From: Candidatus Omnitrophota bacterium
GTDB taxonomy: Bacteria; Omnitrophota; Gorgyraeia; Duberdicusellales; 4484-171
Direction: 5' to 3'
Length of the DNA stretch: 12,899 bases
Assembly: GCA_003644405.1 (NCBI GenBank)
Contig: QNCE01000033.1
Coordinates: 1-12,899, forward strand
The position numbers and the translations under genes were made by a program. Positions 8,156 to 12,796 of this stretch are shown here, in pieces. The notes under the pieces were generated by a model, which ran no database searches, was not told the DNA's origin, and was given only the letters and a program-made list of their open reading frames with translations. Numbering within the stretch: the stretch's first letter is position 1; the number at the start of each line of letters is the position of its first letter.

Positions 8156-9419
8156 GATTCTTCATATCGACGGAGTTGCCTTAATCTTTTCTCGTTTGAA
8201 AGATTTTTCTACTGCAGGAATGGGAATATTTATAAGGGTGGGTGCTCGCTACGAACCTAAACGGTTGAAAGGGATTGCTCATTTTACTGAACATATGGTT
8301 TTTAAAGGAACAAAGAGATTTTCCTATCGGGATATAAAGAGAGAAATCGAAGGAAGAGGAGGGGTGGTTAACGGATACACTTCTCAGGAAATTACTGCCT
8401 ACTATGCTCAGTTTCTAAAGAAAAACTTAAAAATTACTGCAGAAATTCTTCTCGATATGGTGACTCACCCTTCTTTTGAAGCCTCTCAGATAGAGAGAGA
8501 AAGGGGGGTGATTTTAGAAGAAATCAAGATGTACAATGACTTACCTAATTTTAGAGCTCTTTCTCTTTTAGATAAGATTCTCTGGGAAAATCATCCTCTG
8601 GGAGAGGATGTAATTGGAGAAGTTGGGACAGTGAAAAATATAAAGAAAAATGATTTAGAACATTTTCAACGTAACTATTATTTACCTCCTCGTATGGTTA
8701 TTTGTTGCGTGGGAGATTTTCGTTATGAGAGCTTAATTAAGTTAATAAAAAAGAAATTATTAGTTTCATCTAAAGGAGGGAAGAGATTAAAAATTTTCTC
8801 TCCTCCTCATTTGAGGAAGAGAAAGATTTTAATAGAAAATAAAAGTTTAGATCAGACTCATCTATGTATAGGTTTTAGAGGAGTTTCATATAGAAGTAGA
8901 TATAGGTTAGTTGTAGAACTCATTCATGTAATTATGGGAGCGAATATGAGTTCTCGACTTTTTGAAGAAGTAAGAGAGAAGAGAGGCCTATGTTATGATA
9001 TCTCTACTGAGGTGAAAAAATATCGAGACAGTGGAGCATTCATCATACACTTAGGCTTAGATAGAAGTAATATAGAGTTAGCCTTTAAGTGTATATTAAG
9101 AGAGTTAAAAAAGATGAAAGACAAATTAGTCTCCTCTAAAGAATTGGCTCGAGCGAAAGATTTCTTAATTGGTCAAATGGCTATGAATTTAGAGAAACCT
9201 CAAGGAAGACTATTTTATTTAGCAGATTCTTATCTGGCTTTATCAAAGATATATACTCTCAAAGAGTTAAAGGAAAGAATCCATCAGATAGATAAGGCAA
9301 CCATTCAAGGACTTGTAAAGAAACTCTTTGATTTTCAAAGAGTTTGCGTTACATGTGTAGGCAATGTAGATAGAAATTTAAAAGAACATCTTCTCAAGAT
9401 AATAGAAAAGGAGGTTTAA
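8148..9419 (+). CDS. M16-family zinc metallopeptidase (processing-peptidase-like)
   Basis: Pitrilysin/processing-peptidase (M16B) type protease. Seen: the inverted zinc motif HxxEH as HFTEH at residues 45-49, where two His bind zinc and Glu48 is catalytic. A distal Glu ligand lies in VILEEIKMYND (Glu124/125, the expected 74-75 residues on), and the C-terminal half carries the substrate-binding segment SRLFEEVREKRGLCYDIST. Two M16 domains (about 1-200 and 215-420) total 423 aa, the usual length for bacterial YmxG-like peptidases, which commonly dimerise into a closed clam-shell. No signal peptide or membrane segment is visible, so it is probably cytoplasmic. The substrate is unknown. The more usual motif is HFLEH, and Thr here is a minor variant. 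It overlaps trpA and precedes rsfS directly. The SD-like GGAGG near its end serves the next gene. Confidence 0.93.
   Translation: MFKILHIDGVALIFSRLKDFSTAGMGIFIRVGARYEPKRLKGIAHFTEHMVFKGTKRFSYRDIKREIEGRGGVVNGYTSQEITAYYAQFLKKNLKITAEILLDMVTHPSFEASQIERERGVILEEIKMYNDLPNFRALSLLDKILWENHPLGEDVIGEVGTVKNIKKNDLEHFQRNYYLPPRMVICCVGDFRYESLIKLIKKKLLVSSKGGKRLKIFSPPHLRKRKILIENKSLDQTHLCIGFRGVSYRSRYRLVVELIHVIMGANMSSRLFEEVREKRGLCYDISTEVKKYRDSGAFIIHLGLDRSNIELAFKCILRELKKMKDKLVSSKELARAKDFLIGQMAMNLEKPQGRLFYLADSYLALSKIYTLKELKERIHQIDKATIQGLVKKLFDFQRVCVTCVGNVDRNLKEHLLKIIEKEV
9407..9414 (+). promoter_or_regulatory. Shine-Dalgarno sequence deciding the rsfS start
   Basis: AAAGGAGG inside the last codons of the M16 peptidase gene, five bases upstream of CTG 9420. 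It is one of the best ribosome sites in the window, at a point where the only in-frame start-like codon is CTG. Confidence 0.75.
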
Positions 9420-9794
9420 CTGAGACTTTCTAAGAAGGATAAATATATAAGGGAGAAGGCTATAAAAATTTTAAAGTTTACCTTAAAGAAGAAAGCTATA
9501 AAACCTTTGATTTTGGATTTAAGAAATCTTTCAGGTTTTTGTGATTACTTTATAATTTGTTCTGGAGAATCACAGCGTCAAGTTAGAGCAATATATGAAG
9601 AAGTTTTAGAATCTTGCAAGAAAGAGAAGATTGAAATTCATCACAAAGAGGAGGACAACGAATCTCAGTGGCTTTTAATTGATTTTTTTGAAGTAGTGTT
9701 GCATATTTTTCTAGAAGAAAAAAGAAAATTTTATAATATAGAACATCTTTGGAGAGAAGCAAAGAAAGTTCGCCTTCCCAAAAATCTTCTTTAA
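9420..9794 (+). CDS. rsfS: Ribosomal silencing factor RsfS, probable CTG start
   Basis: RsfS (Iojap/DUF143) binds protein uL14 on the 50S subunit and blocks joining to 30S when nutrients are short. Seen: LILDLRNLSGFCDYFIICSGESQRQV and the C-terminal WLLIDFFEVVLHIFLEEKRKFYNIEHLW, both diagnostic. The family has about 25-30 residues before LDLR, and this frame is open back to the peptidase stop (TAA 9417-9419) with no ATG or GTG. A CTG at 9420 lies five bases after a full AAAGGAGG (9407-9414), and the resulting N-terminus (RLSKKDKYIREKAIKILKF) is a plausible RsfS first helix. I therefore place the start at this CTG (124 aa). The TTG at 9507 would remove the helix and has no ribosome site. No ordinary start codon fits. 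Confidence 0.85.
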   Translation: MRLSKKDKYIREKAIKILKFTLKKKAIKPLILDLRNLSGFCDYFIICSGESQRQVRAIYEEVLESCKKEKIEIHHKEEDNESQWLLIDFFEVVLHIFLEEKRKFYNIEHLWREAKKVRLPKNLL

Positions 9795-9820
9795 TTTTTT
9801 ATAAAAAATTAATTTTTTTT
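9791..9820 (+). terminator. AT-only palindrome plus T-run, possible terminator of the long operon
   Basis: A perfect inverted repeat (arms 9791-9800 and 9803-9812, two central bases) made only of A and T overlaps the rsfS stop and is followed by eight T (9813-9820). The arrangement of stem then U-tract fits an intrinsic terminator closing the rpmE-rsfS array. The A-U stem would be weak, so its efficiency is uncertain. It may also act in the reverse direction because of the poly-A/poly-T symmetry. Confidence 0.4.
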
Positions 9821-9840
9821 ATAAAAGAACAGAAAAACTA

Positions 9841-9868
9841 TTGACAAATTTTATAAATTTGTTATAAA
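9841..9868 (+). promoter_or_regulatory. Sigma70-type promoter of the lysine-rich micropeptide operon
   Basis: A consensus -35 TTGACA (9841-9846), a 16-base spacer, and -10 TATAAA (9863-9868). The transcript would start near 9875, leaving a leader of about 40 bases before the ATG at 9916. A perfect inverted repeat fills the spacer (separate entry). This is the best promoter match in the window, and it lies right after the end of the long operon. Confidence 0.7.
9844..9862. promoter_or_regulatory. Inverted repeat in the promoter spacer, candidate operator
   Basis: ACAAATTT (9844-9851), TAT, AAATTTGT (9855-9862) form a perfect 8-bp inverted repeat overlapping the end of the -35 box and filling the spacer up to the -10 box. 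A dimeric repressor bound here would exclude RNA polymerase. AT-rich sequence makes chance palindromes more likely, but both arms end in a C/G pair and the placement is apt. Confidence 0.4.
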
Positions 9869-9915
9869 TTAAAAGTAGGAAGTAAAAATAGTAAAAATAA
9901 AAAAGGAGGTGGTTG

Positions 9916-9990
9916 ATGGCAGTTAAAAAGAAAAAAGCAGCAAAGAAGAAAACAACAAAGAAAAAGGCTGCTAAGAAGAAGAAGAAATAG
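9916..9990 (+). CDS. Lysine-rich micropeptide, 24 aa
   Basis: Starts at ATG 9916 and ends at TAG 9988-9990. It is made of Met-Ala-Val, then runs of 3-5 lysines separated by Ala-Ala or Thr-Thr pairs: 15 Lys, 5 Ala, 2 Thr, with no acidic, aromatic or Cys residues. I do not recognise a family. The composition resembles the lysine/alanine tails of histone H1-like bacterial proteins, suggesting nucleic-acid binding (inference only). Support for translation: AAAGGAGGTG at 9902-9911 is nearly the full anti-Shine-Dalgarno complement, with GGAGG six bases before ATG. A consensus promoter lies upstream, and a second similar ORF with its own ribosome site follows. It could instead be a low-complexity relic, but the signals argue against this. 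Confidence 0.65.
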   Translation: MAVKKKKAAKKKTTKKKAAKKKKK

Positions 9991-10002
9991 GAGGGTTGTG
10001 GA

Positions 10003-10068
10003 ATGAAAGGTAAGTCCATGACGAAAAAGAAAACCTCCCGGAAGAAGGCAGCTAAGAAGAAGAAATAA
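10003..10068 (+). CDS. Second lysine-rich micropeptide, 21 aa
   Basis: ATG 10003 to TAA 10066-10068, 12 bases after the first micropeptide. It has 11 Lys and 1 Arg of 21 residues and no acidic residue. It ends in KKAAKKKK, matching the end of the first peptide (KKAAKKKKK), so the two look like paralogues. A GGAGGG at 9990-9995 lies seven bases before the ATG and overlaps the preceding stop. A second in-frame ATG at 10018, with AAAGG before it, would give 16 residues. The function is unknown. A neutral to basic, unstructured, nucleic acid-binding role is the simplest inference. Directly downstream is a strong hairpin that closes the unit. Confidence 0.6.
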   Translation: MKGKSMTKKKTSRKKAAKKKK

Positions 10069-10089
10069 ATAGTGTAGGCACCAAGGAAA

Positions 10090-10124
10090 TTAAAGGGCCC
10101 GCTTCGAAAGAAGCGGGCCCTTAA
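10090..10124 (+). terminator. GC-rich hairpin with GAAA loop, terminator of the micropeptide operon
   Basis: Arms 10093-10105 and 10110-10122 pair perfectly over 13 bp around a GAAA tetraloop closed by C-G. Allowing one bulged A, the stem extends to 10090-10124. The core repeats GGGCCC and GCTTC/GAAGC and is strikingly GC-rich against the AT-rich surroundings. The tail (TTAATAATTT) is only a poor U-tract, so it could be a terminator of modest efficiency, a 3' stabilising hairpin, or both. Confidence 0.7.
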
Positions 10125-10136
10125 TAATTTAACAAG

Positions 10137-10408
10137 ATGCACGAATACCATTTAGCAAAGTCTGTATTAAATAGTGTATTAGAGAAAGCAAAAAATTTTC
10201 CTGGCGTTGTAAGTATCTCTTCTATTCGATTAAAAATAGGTAATCTTAAAATGGTAAGTAGCCAAAGTTTTCGGGAAGCCTTCTTTCAGCTTACCCAGGG
10301 AACTCTTTGTGAAAAGCCTCTCTTTATATAGAAGAAGTAGAAGGAGATATCCTTACGGTAGAGACAATAGAAGCTACTTTTTCCGATAATTCTACTCCCT
10401 CCCAATAA
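10137..10408 (+). pseudogene. hypA: hypA-like hydrogenase nickel chaperone, frameshifted and without zinc domain
   Basis: HypA delivers nickel to [NiFe]-hydrogenase (and in some species urease) precursors. Seen: the Ni-binding N-terminus Met-His-Glu (MHEYHLAKSVL), then VSISSIRLKIGNLKMVSSQSFREAFFQLTQGTL, typical of the HypA N-terminal half. A TAG at 10329-10331 ends this frame after 64 residues. In the -1 frame the sequence continues IEEVEGDILTVETIEA to TAA 10406. IEEV and EGDILTVETIE match the strands that normally flank the CxxC...CxxC zinc loop, so about 35-40 residues including all four Cys seem deleted. The rejoined product would be about 90 aa against about 115. There is no ribosome site before the ATG. 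I infer a decayed gene. A single-base sequencing error could explain the frameshift but not the missing Cys. No other hyp gene is nearby. Confidence 0.65.
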
Positions 10409-10457
10409 GCTTTTGTATCCTTTTTTATTCTCGTTAAAATGTCTTTCTCTTTTTAAG

Positions 10458-10486
10458 TTGAATTTTACTCCAGGATAGATTATACT
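10458..10486 (+). promoter_or_regulatory. Promoter for the GGDEF-PilZ gene
   Basis: -35 TTGAAT (10458-10463), 17-base spacer, -10 TATACT (10481-10486). The predicted start near 10493 leaves only about six bases before ATG 10499, too short for a normal Shine-Dalgarno, so the mRNA may be almost leaderless. Confidence 0.55.
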
Positions 10487-10498
10487 GAAGTTAGAAAG

Positions 10499-11698
10499 AT
10501 GAAGTTAAATTTGAGAGAAAAGATAGCGAGAGTTTTCTCCTCCACAAAATTCCGCATTATTTTTCTAATCGTAGGGTTCCTCACTTTAATAATCTTAAGA
10601 AGGTTAATGGGGATTTTTGGATTAGCTCTGGGTTACCTTTACGTAGGGTTTATTTCCTTAGCAGGATTTTGGTTTGGAATAAAGGGAGGGTTGATTTCTG
10701 CTACTGTGGCTTCTTTTATATTTCTTTCCGAAGTTAGTTTTTTTCGTTATGCTGCTTTTAGAGATCTGGTAATAAAGGGTATGTTTTTAAGATTTCTTAT
10801 TTACTATTTAGGAGGAATAGGGATGGGTTACCTCTCTAATGTAGAAAAAAGATTAAGAGAACAGCTAAAAGTTCTAGCTTATTATGATGAGCTTACCGGA
10901 TGTGTGAATTTTAGATGGACAATGACTATTTTAGAAAATGAAATTGCTCGTGCTAAGCGTTATTCCAAAGATTTAGCTGTAGCAATGATAGATATTGACC
11001 ATTTCAAAAAAATAAATGATACCTATGGACACTTGGCAGGGAACGATGTGCTAAGGCATTTTGCCCAAATCCTCAAAGAAAGTGTGCGTAACGTAGATAT
11101 AGTAGGCAGATATGGAGGTGAGGAGTTCCTTCTTATTTTTCCCGAGGCTACTTCCGAAGATGTTTTAACTGTGTTAAAGAGAATTAGAGATAGGTTGACT
11201 CAAACGAAGATTGTTTCTCCTCATTTAAGGGGAGGGATATTTGTCAAATTCAGTGCTGGTATTGCTTCTTTTCCTTATAATGGAGAAGATTTAAATAGTA
11301 TCCTTTCTTCAGCTGACTCAGCTCTCTATTATGCTAAAAAGTCAGGTAGAGATCGTTCCCTTGTAGAGAGGAGACGATGGTTAAGATTAAAACCCGTTAA
11401 AAGAGTGAAAATAGAGATAAAAGAATCCATCAGTGGCAGAGGGATAGAGGCTAAAGAAGTGTATAACATCTCTAAAAGAGGAATTCTCCTTCTATTTCCC
11501 CAAGATATTTCCTCTCAGGAGTTTATCTGTCGTTTCTCCTTGTCGGAAGAAGAAAGTACTCCTGCAGAGTTTAGATGTCGGCTCGTCCATAAGGATAAGT
11601 CTAAAGAGGGTATTTACCGAATAGGAGTTTACTTTGTAGACATTCCTAAAGAGGTTCAGGAGGAGATAGAGTCCTTTAGAAGTTTCCCCTCTTCCTAA
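10499..11698 (+). CDS. Membrane diguanylate cyclase with C-terminal PilZ domain
   Basis: Makes cyclic di-GMP from two GTP and should also bind it. Seen in order: about four hydrophobic membrane segments (roughly residues 18-34, 36-60, 63-82, 92-111), a short helical linker, and a GGDEF domain beginning LAYYDELTGCVNFR with the metal-binding DIDHFKKINDTYGH. Next come the inhibitory I-site RNVD (197-200) five residues before the active-site GGEEF (206-210), and the closing SADSALYYAKKSGRDR. A PilZ domain follows, with the RxxxR box at 292-296 (RRWLR) and NxSxxG at 323-328 (NISKRG). All c-di-GMP ligand motifs look intact, so an active, product-inhibited cyclase with its own receptor is predicted. 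The membrane part lacks a recognisable sensor family. The gene stands alone behind its own promoter. The start ATG has only a weak GAAAG before it. Confidence 0.93.
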   Translation: MKLNLREKIARVFSSTKFRIIFLIVGFLTLIILRRLMGIFGLALGYLYVGFISLAGFWFGIKGGLISATVASFIFLSEVSFFRYAAFRDLVIKGMFLRFLIYYLGGIGMGYLSNVEKRLREQLKVLAYYDELTGCVNFRWTMTILENEIARAKRYSKDLAVAMIDIDHFKKINDTYGHLAGNDVLRHFAQILKESVRNVDIVGRYGGEEFLLIFPEATSEDVLTVLKRIRDRLTQTKIVSPHLRGGIFVKFSAGIASFPYNGEDLNSILSSADSALYYAKKSGRDRSLVERRRWLRLKPVKRVKIEIKESISGRGIEAKEVYNISKRGILLLFPQDISSQEFICRFSLSEEESTPAEFRCRLVHKDKSKEGIYRIGVYFVDIPKEVQEEIESFRSFPSS

Positions 11699-11882
11699 AA
11701 AGAATCTTAAAATTCCTAAAAACTTTTTCCAATAAGAGAAAATAGTTTTGAATTTCCCTCTGAAACTTGAGCATTTTCTGCTGAAGGTAAGTTCTGTCTC
11801 TTAAAAAGTAAAAAATGTTTTATTTGGAGGAAGATCATTTTTTGTATTGCAAACGTTAAAATATGGGATAAAATGTTTTTCT
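11699..11882. other. Spacer between the cyclase gene and the ROK kinase
   Basis: No gene, RNA or strong terminator is seen here. A 10-base direct repeat TTCCTAAAAA occurs at 11692-11701 (overlapping the cyclase stop) and 11713-11722, 21 bases apart. GGAGGAAG at 11826-11833 resembles a ribosome site but has no ATG/GTG/TTG at a usable distance (TTG 11847 is 15 bases from the GGAGGA core). A candidate promoter lies at its end (separate entry). Confidence 0.5.
11847..11874 (+). promoter_or_regulatory. Possible leaderless promoter of the ROK kinase gene
   Basis: TTGCAA (11847-11852), 16-base spacer, TAAAAT (11869-11874). The predicted start (about 11880-11883) coincides with ATG 11883, and no Shine-Dalgarno precedes that ATG. 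Both boxes are imperfect matches in AT-rich DNA. Confidence 0.35.
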
Positions 11883-12323
11883 ATGAAAGCCTACTTAGGT
11901 ATTGATTGGGGAGGCACTTTCTTTAAAGCAGGCGTAATTGATGAAAGAGCCAAACTCCTAAAAAAAGAAGTTGTTTACTCCCCTTACTTAAAAGAGAAAG
12001 AGAGTTTTTTTAAGAAAATAAAAGAGTTACTTCAAAGATTTTCTTCCTATTCTTTAAAAGGTATAGGTGTTGGTGCTCCAGGAGTAGTAAATATACCTAA
12101 AGGATTTATCTATTATCTTCCTAATATTTCTGGATGGGAAAAGTATCCTTTAAAAGAAAGTCTTCAGAGATTGACTGGGCTACCTGTATATGTGGATAAC
12201 GACGCTAACCTTTTTGCCTTGGCAGAGCTGCGTTTAGGCGTGGCTAAAGGAAAAGCTCGAGTGATATTTTTAACTTTAGGTACAGGGTTGGGAGGGGCAG
12301 TAGCATTTGAGGGTAAATTTTAA
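11883..12323 (+). CDS. ROK-family sugar kinase, N-terminal part (frameshifted gene)
   Basis: ROK kinases phosphorylate hexoses such as glucose, N-acetylglucosamine or N-acetylmannosamine with ATP. Seen: the first phosphate loop GIDWGGTFFKAG (6-17), IGVGAPGVV, the sugar-binding and catalytic DNDAN with Asp as base, and the adenosine-side TLGTGLGGAV. The frame then meets TAA at 12321-12323, while the family sequence continues in the -1 frame (next entry). I choose ATG 11883 because it puts the phosphate loop at the usual distance from the N-terminus. An in-frame TTG at 11847 would add 12 unrelated residues. Insertion of one T in the T run at 12318-12321 restores a single 304-residue kinase of normal length. 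The sugar specificity cannot be read from the sequence. Confidence 0.85.
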   Translation: MKAYLGIDWGGTFFKAGVIDERAKLLKKEVVYSPYLKEKESFFKKIKELLQRFSSYSLKGIGVGAPGVVNIPKGFIYYLPNISGWEKYPLKESLQRLTGLPVYVDNDANLFALAELRLGVAKGKARVIFLTLGTGLGGAVAFEGKF

Positions 12324-12796
12324 AAGGAGATACTTCTTCTGGAGAGTTAGGCCATATTCCTATAACCCTCGATGGTAAAAAATGTAGTTGTGGGGCAAGA
12401 GGATGTATTGAAACTTTTGTGGGAGCAACGTATTTAATTGAACGTTATCGAAGGCTTAAAAAGAAGAAAAAGGAGATACAGGTAAGAGAAATCTTTAAAA
12501 AAGCTCTCCAAGGAGAAAGGGAAGCTTTAGTTGTATGGAAAGAGTTTTCTCAAAGTTTAGGAAGGTTTCTTGGGGGTATGGCTAATCTTTTTAATCCTCA
12601 GATGATTGTCCTGGGAGGAGGAGTTGCAGGAGCATTTACTCTTTTTAAACCTTTACTCTGGGAAGTAATTACCCATCAAGCTATGTGGCCCCACCTTAAA
12701 CAACTGAAGATAGTAAGGGGTAAGTTGAGAGATGCAGGGATAATCGGTGCAGGCATTTTAGTGAAAGAAAATCTTAAGCAAAGGAGGGAGGGATGA
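12320..12796 (+). CDS. ROK-family sugar kinase, C-terminal part (frameshifted gene)
   Basis: Continuation of the same kinase in the -1 frame, open from 12317 and ending at TGA 12794-12796. Seen: GELGHI, with the Glu and His of the ROK ExGH sugar/zinc site, the zinc-binding CSCGARGCIET (ROK consensus CxCGxxGCxE), a Lys-rich surface helix (YRRLKKKKKE), and the C-terminal FNPQMIVLGGGVAGA nucleotide-side motif. All conserved residues are intact, so the break looks recent, an error in the sequence, or programmed rather than old decay. No start codon with a ribosome site is seen at its beginning. GTG 12419 lies after the zinc motif and is unlikely to be real. The end overlaps the transaldolase start as ATGA. 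Confidence 0.82.
   Translation, partial: LKGDTSSGELGHIPITLDGKKCSCGARGCIETFVGATYLIERYRRLKKKKKEIQVREIFKKALQGEREALVVWKEFSQSLGRFLGGMANLFNPQMIVLGGGVAGAFTLFKPLLWEVITHQAMWPHLKQLKIVRGKLRDAGIIGAGILVKENLKQRREG
12780..12792 (+). promoter_or_regulatory. Strong Shine-Dalgarno region for the transaldolase gene
   Basis: AAGGAGGGAGGG spans 12781-12792 within the last kinase codons and abuts ATG 12793. The GGAGG core at 12783-12787 sits five bases before the ATG. It gives the downstream gene independent initiation even if the kinase frame is broken upstream. Confidence 0.6.

Noticed and set aside
9507..9794. rsfS starting at TTG 9507
   Set aside because: It would cut off the N-terminal helix, has no Shine-Dalgarno, and ignores the AAAGGAGG and open frame beginning at 9420.
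9795..10136. tRNA, riboswitch, CRISPR or mobile-element remnants in the non-coding stretches (also 10409-10498 and 11699-11882)
   Set aside because: I looked for cloverleaf-like arms, spaced repeats, terminal inverted repeats and transposase-like frames and saw none. The structure present is explained by promoters, short ORFs and hairpins.
9819..10151. A 110-codon minus-strand ORF rich in Phe (FFFLAAFFF repeats)
   Set aside because: It is the antisense of the AAA/AAG and GCT/GCA codons of the two lysine-rich ORFs plus AT-rich spacer. Promoter, ribosome sites and hairpin all fit the + strand, and the antisense peptide has no family features.
11692..11722. Two TTCCTAAAAA direct repeats as a regulatory array
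   Set aside because: Only two copies in AT-rich DNA, one overlapping a coding end. This is likely chance.
11847..11885. ROK kinase starting at TTG 11847
   Set aside because: It adds 12 residues not seen before the DxGGT loop in the family, and the TTG lies 15 bases from the nearest ribosome-like GGAGGA core. ATG 11883 gives the usual N-terminus.
12312..12325. Programmed -1 frameshifting in the ROK gene
   Set aside because: The zero-frame codons GGT AAA TTT TAA do not form a standard slippery heptamer, and I see no clear stimulatory stem downstream. A one-base indel in a T run is simpler.
12419..12796. An independent gene beginning at GTG 12419
   Set aside because: The frame upstream encodes GELGHI and the CxCGxxGC zinc motif in register, so this is the second half of the ROK kinase, not a new gene.
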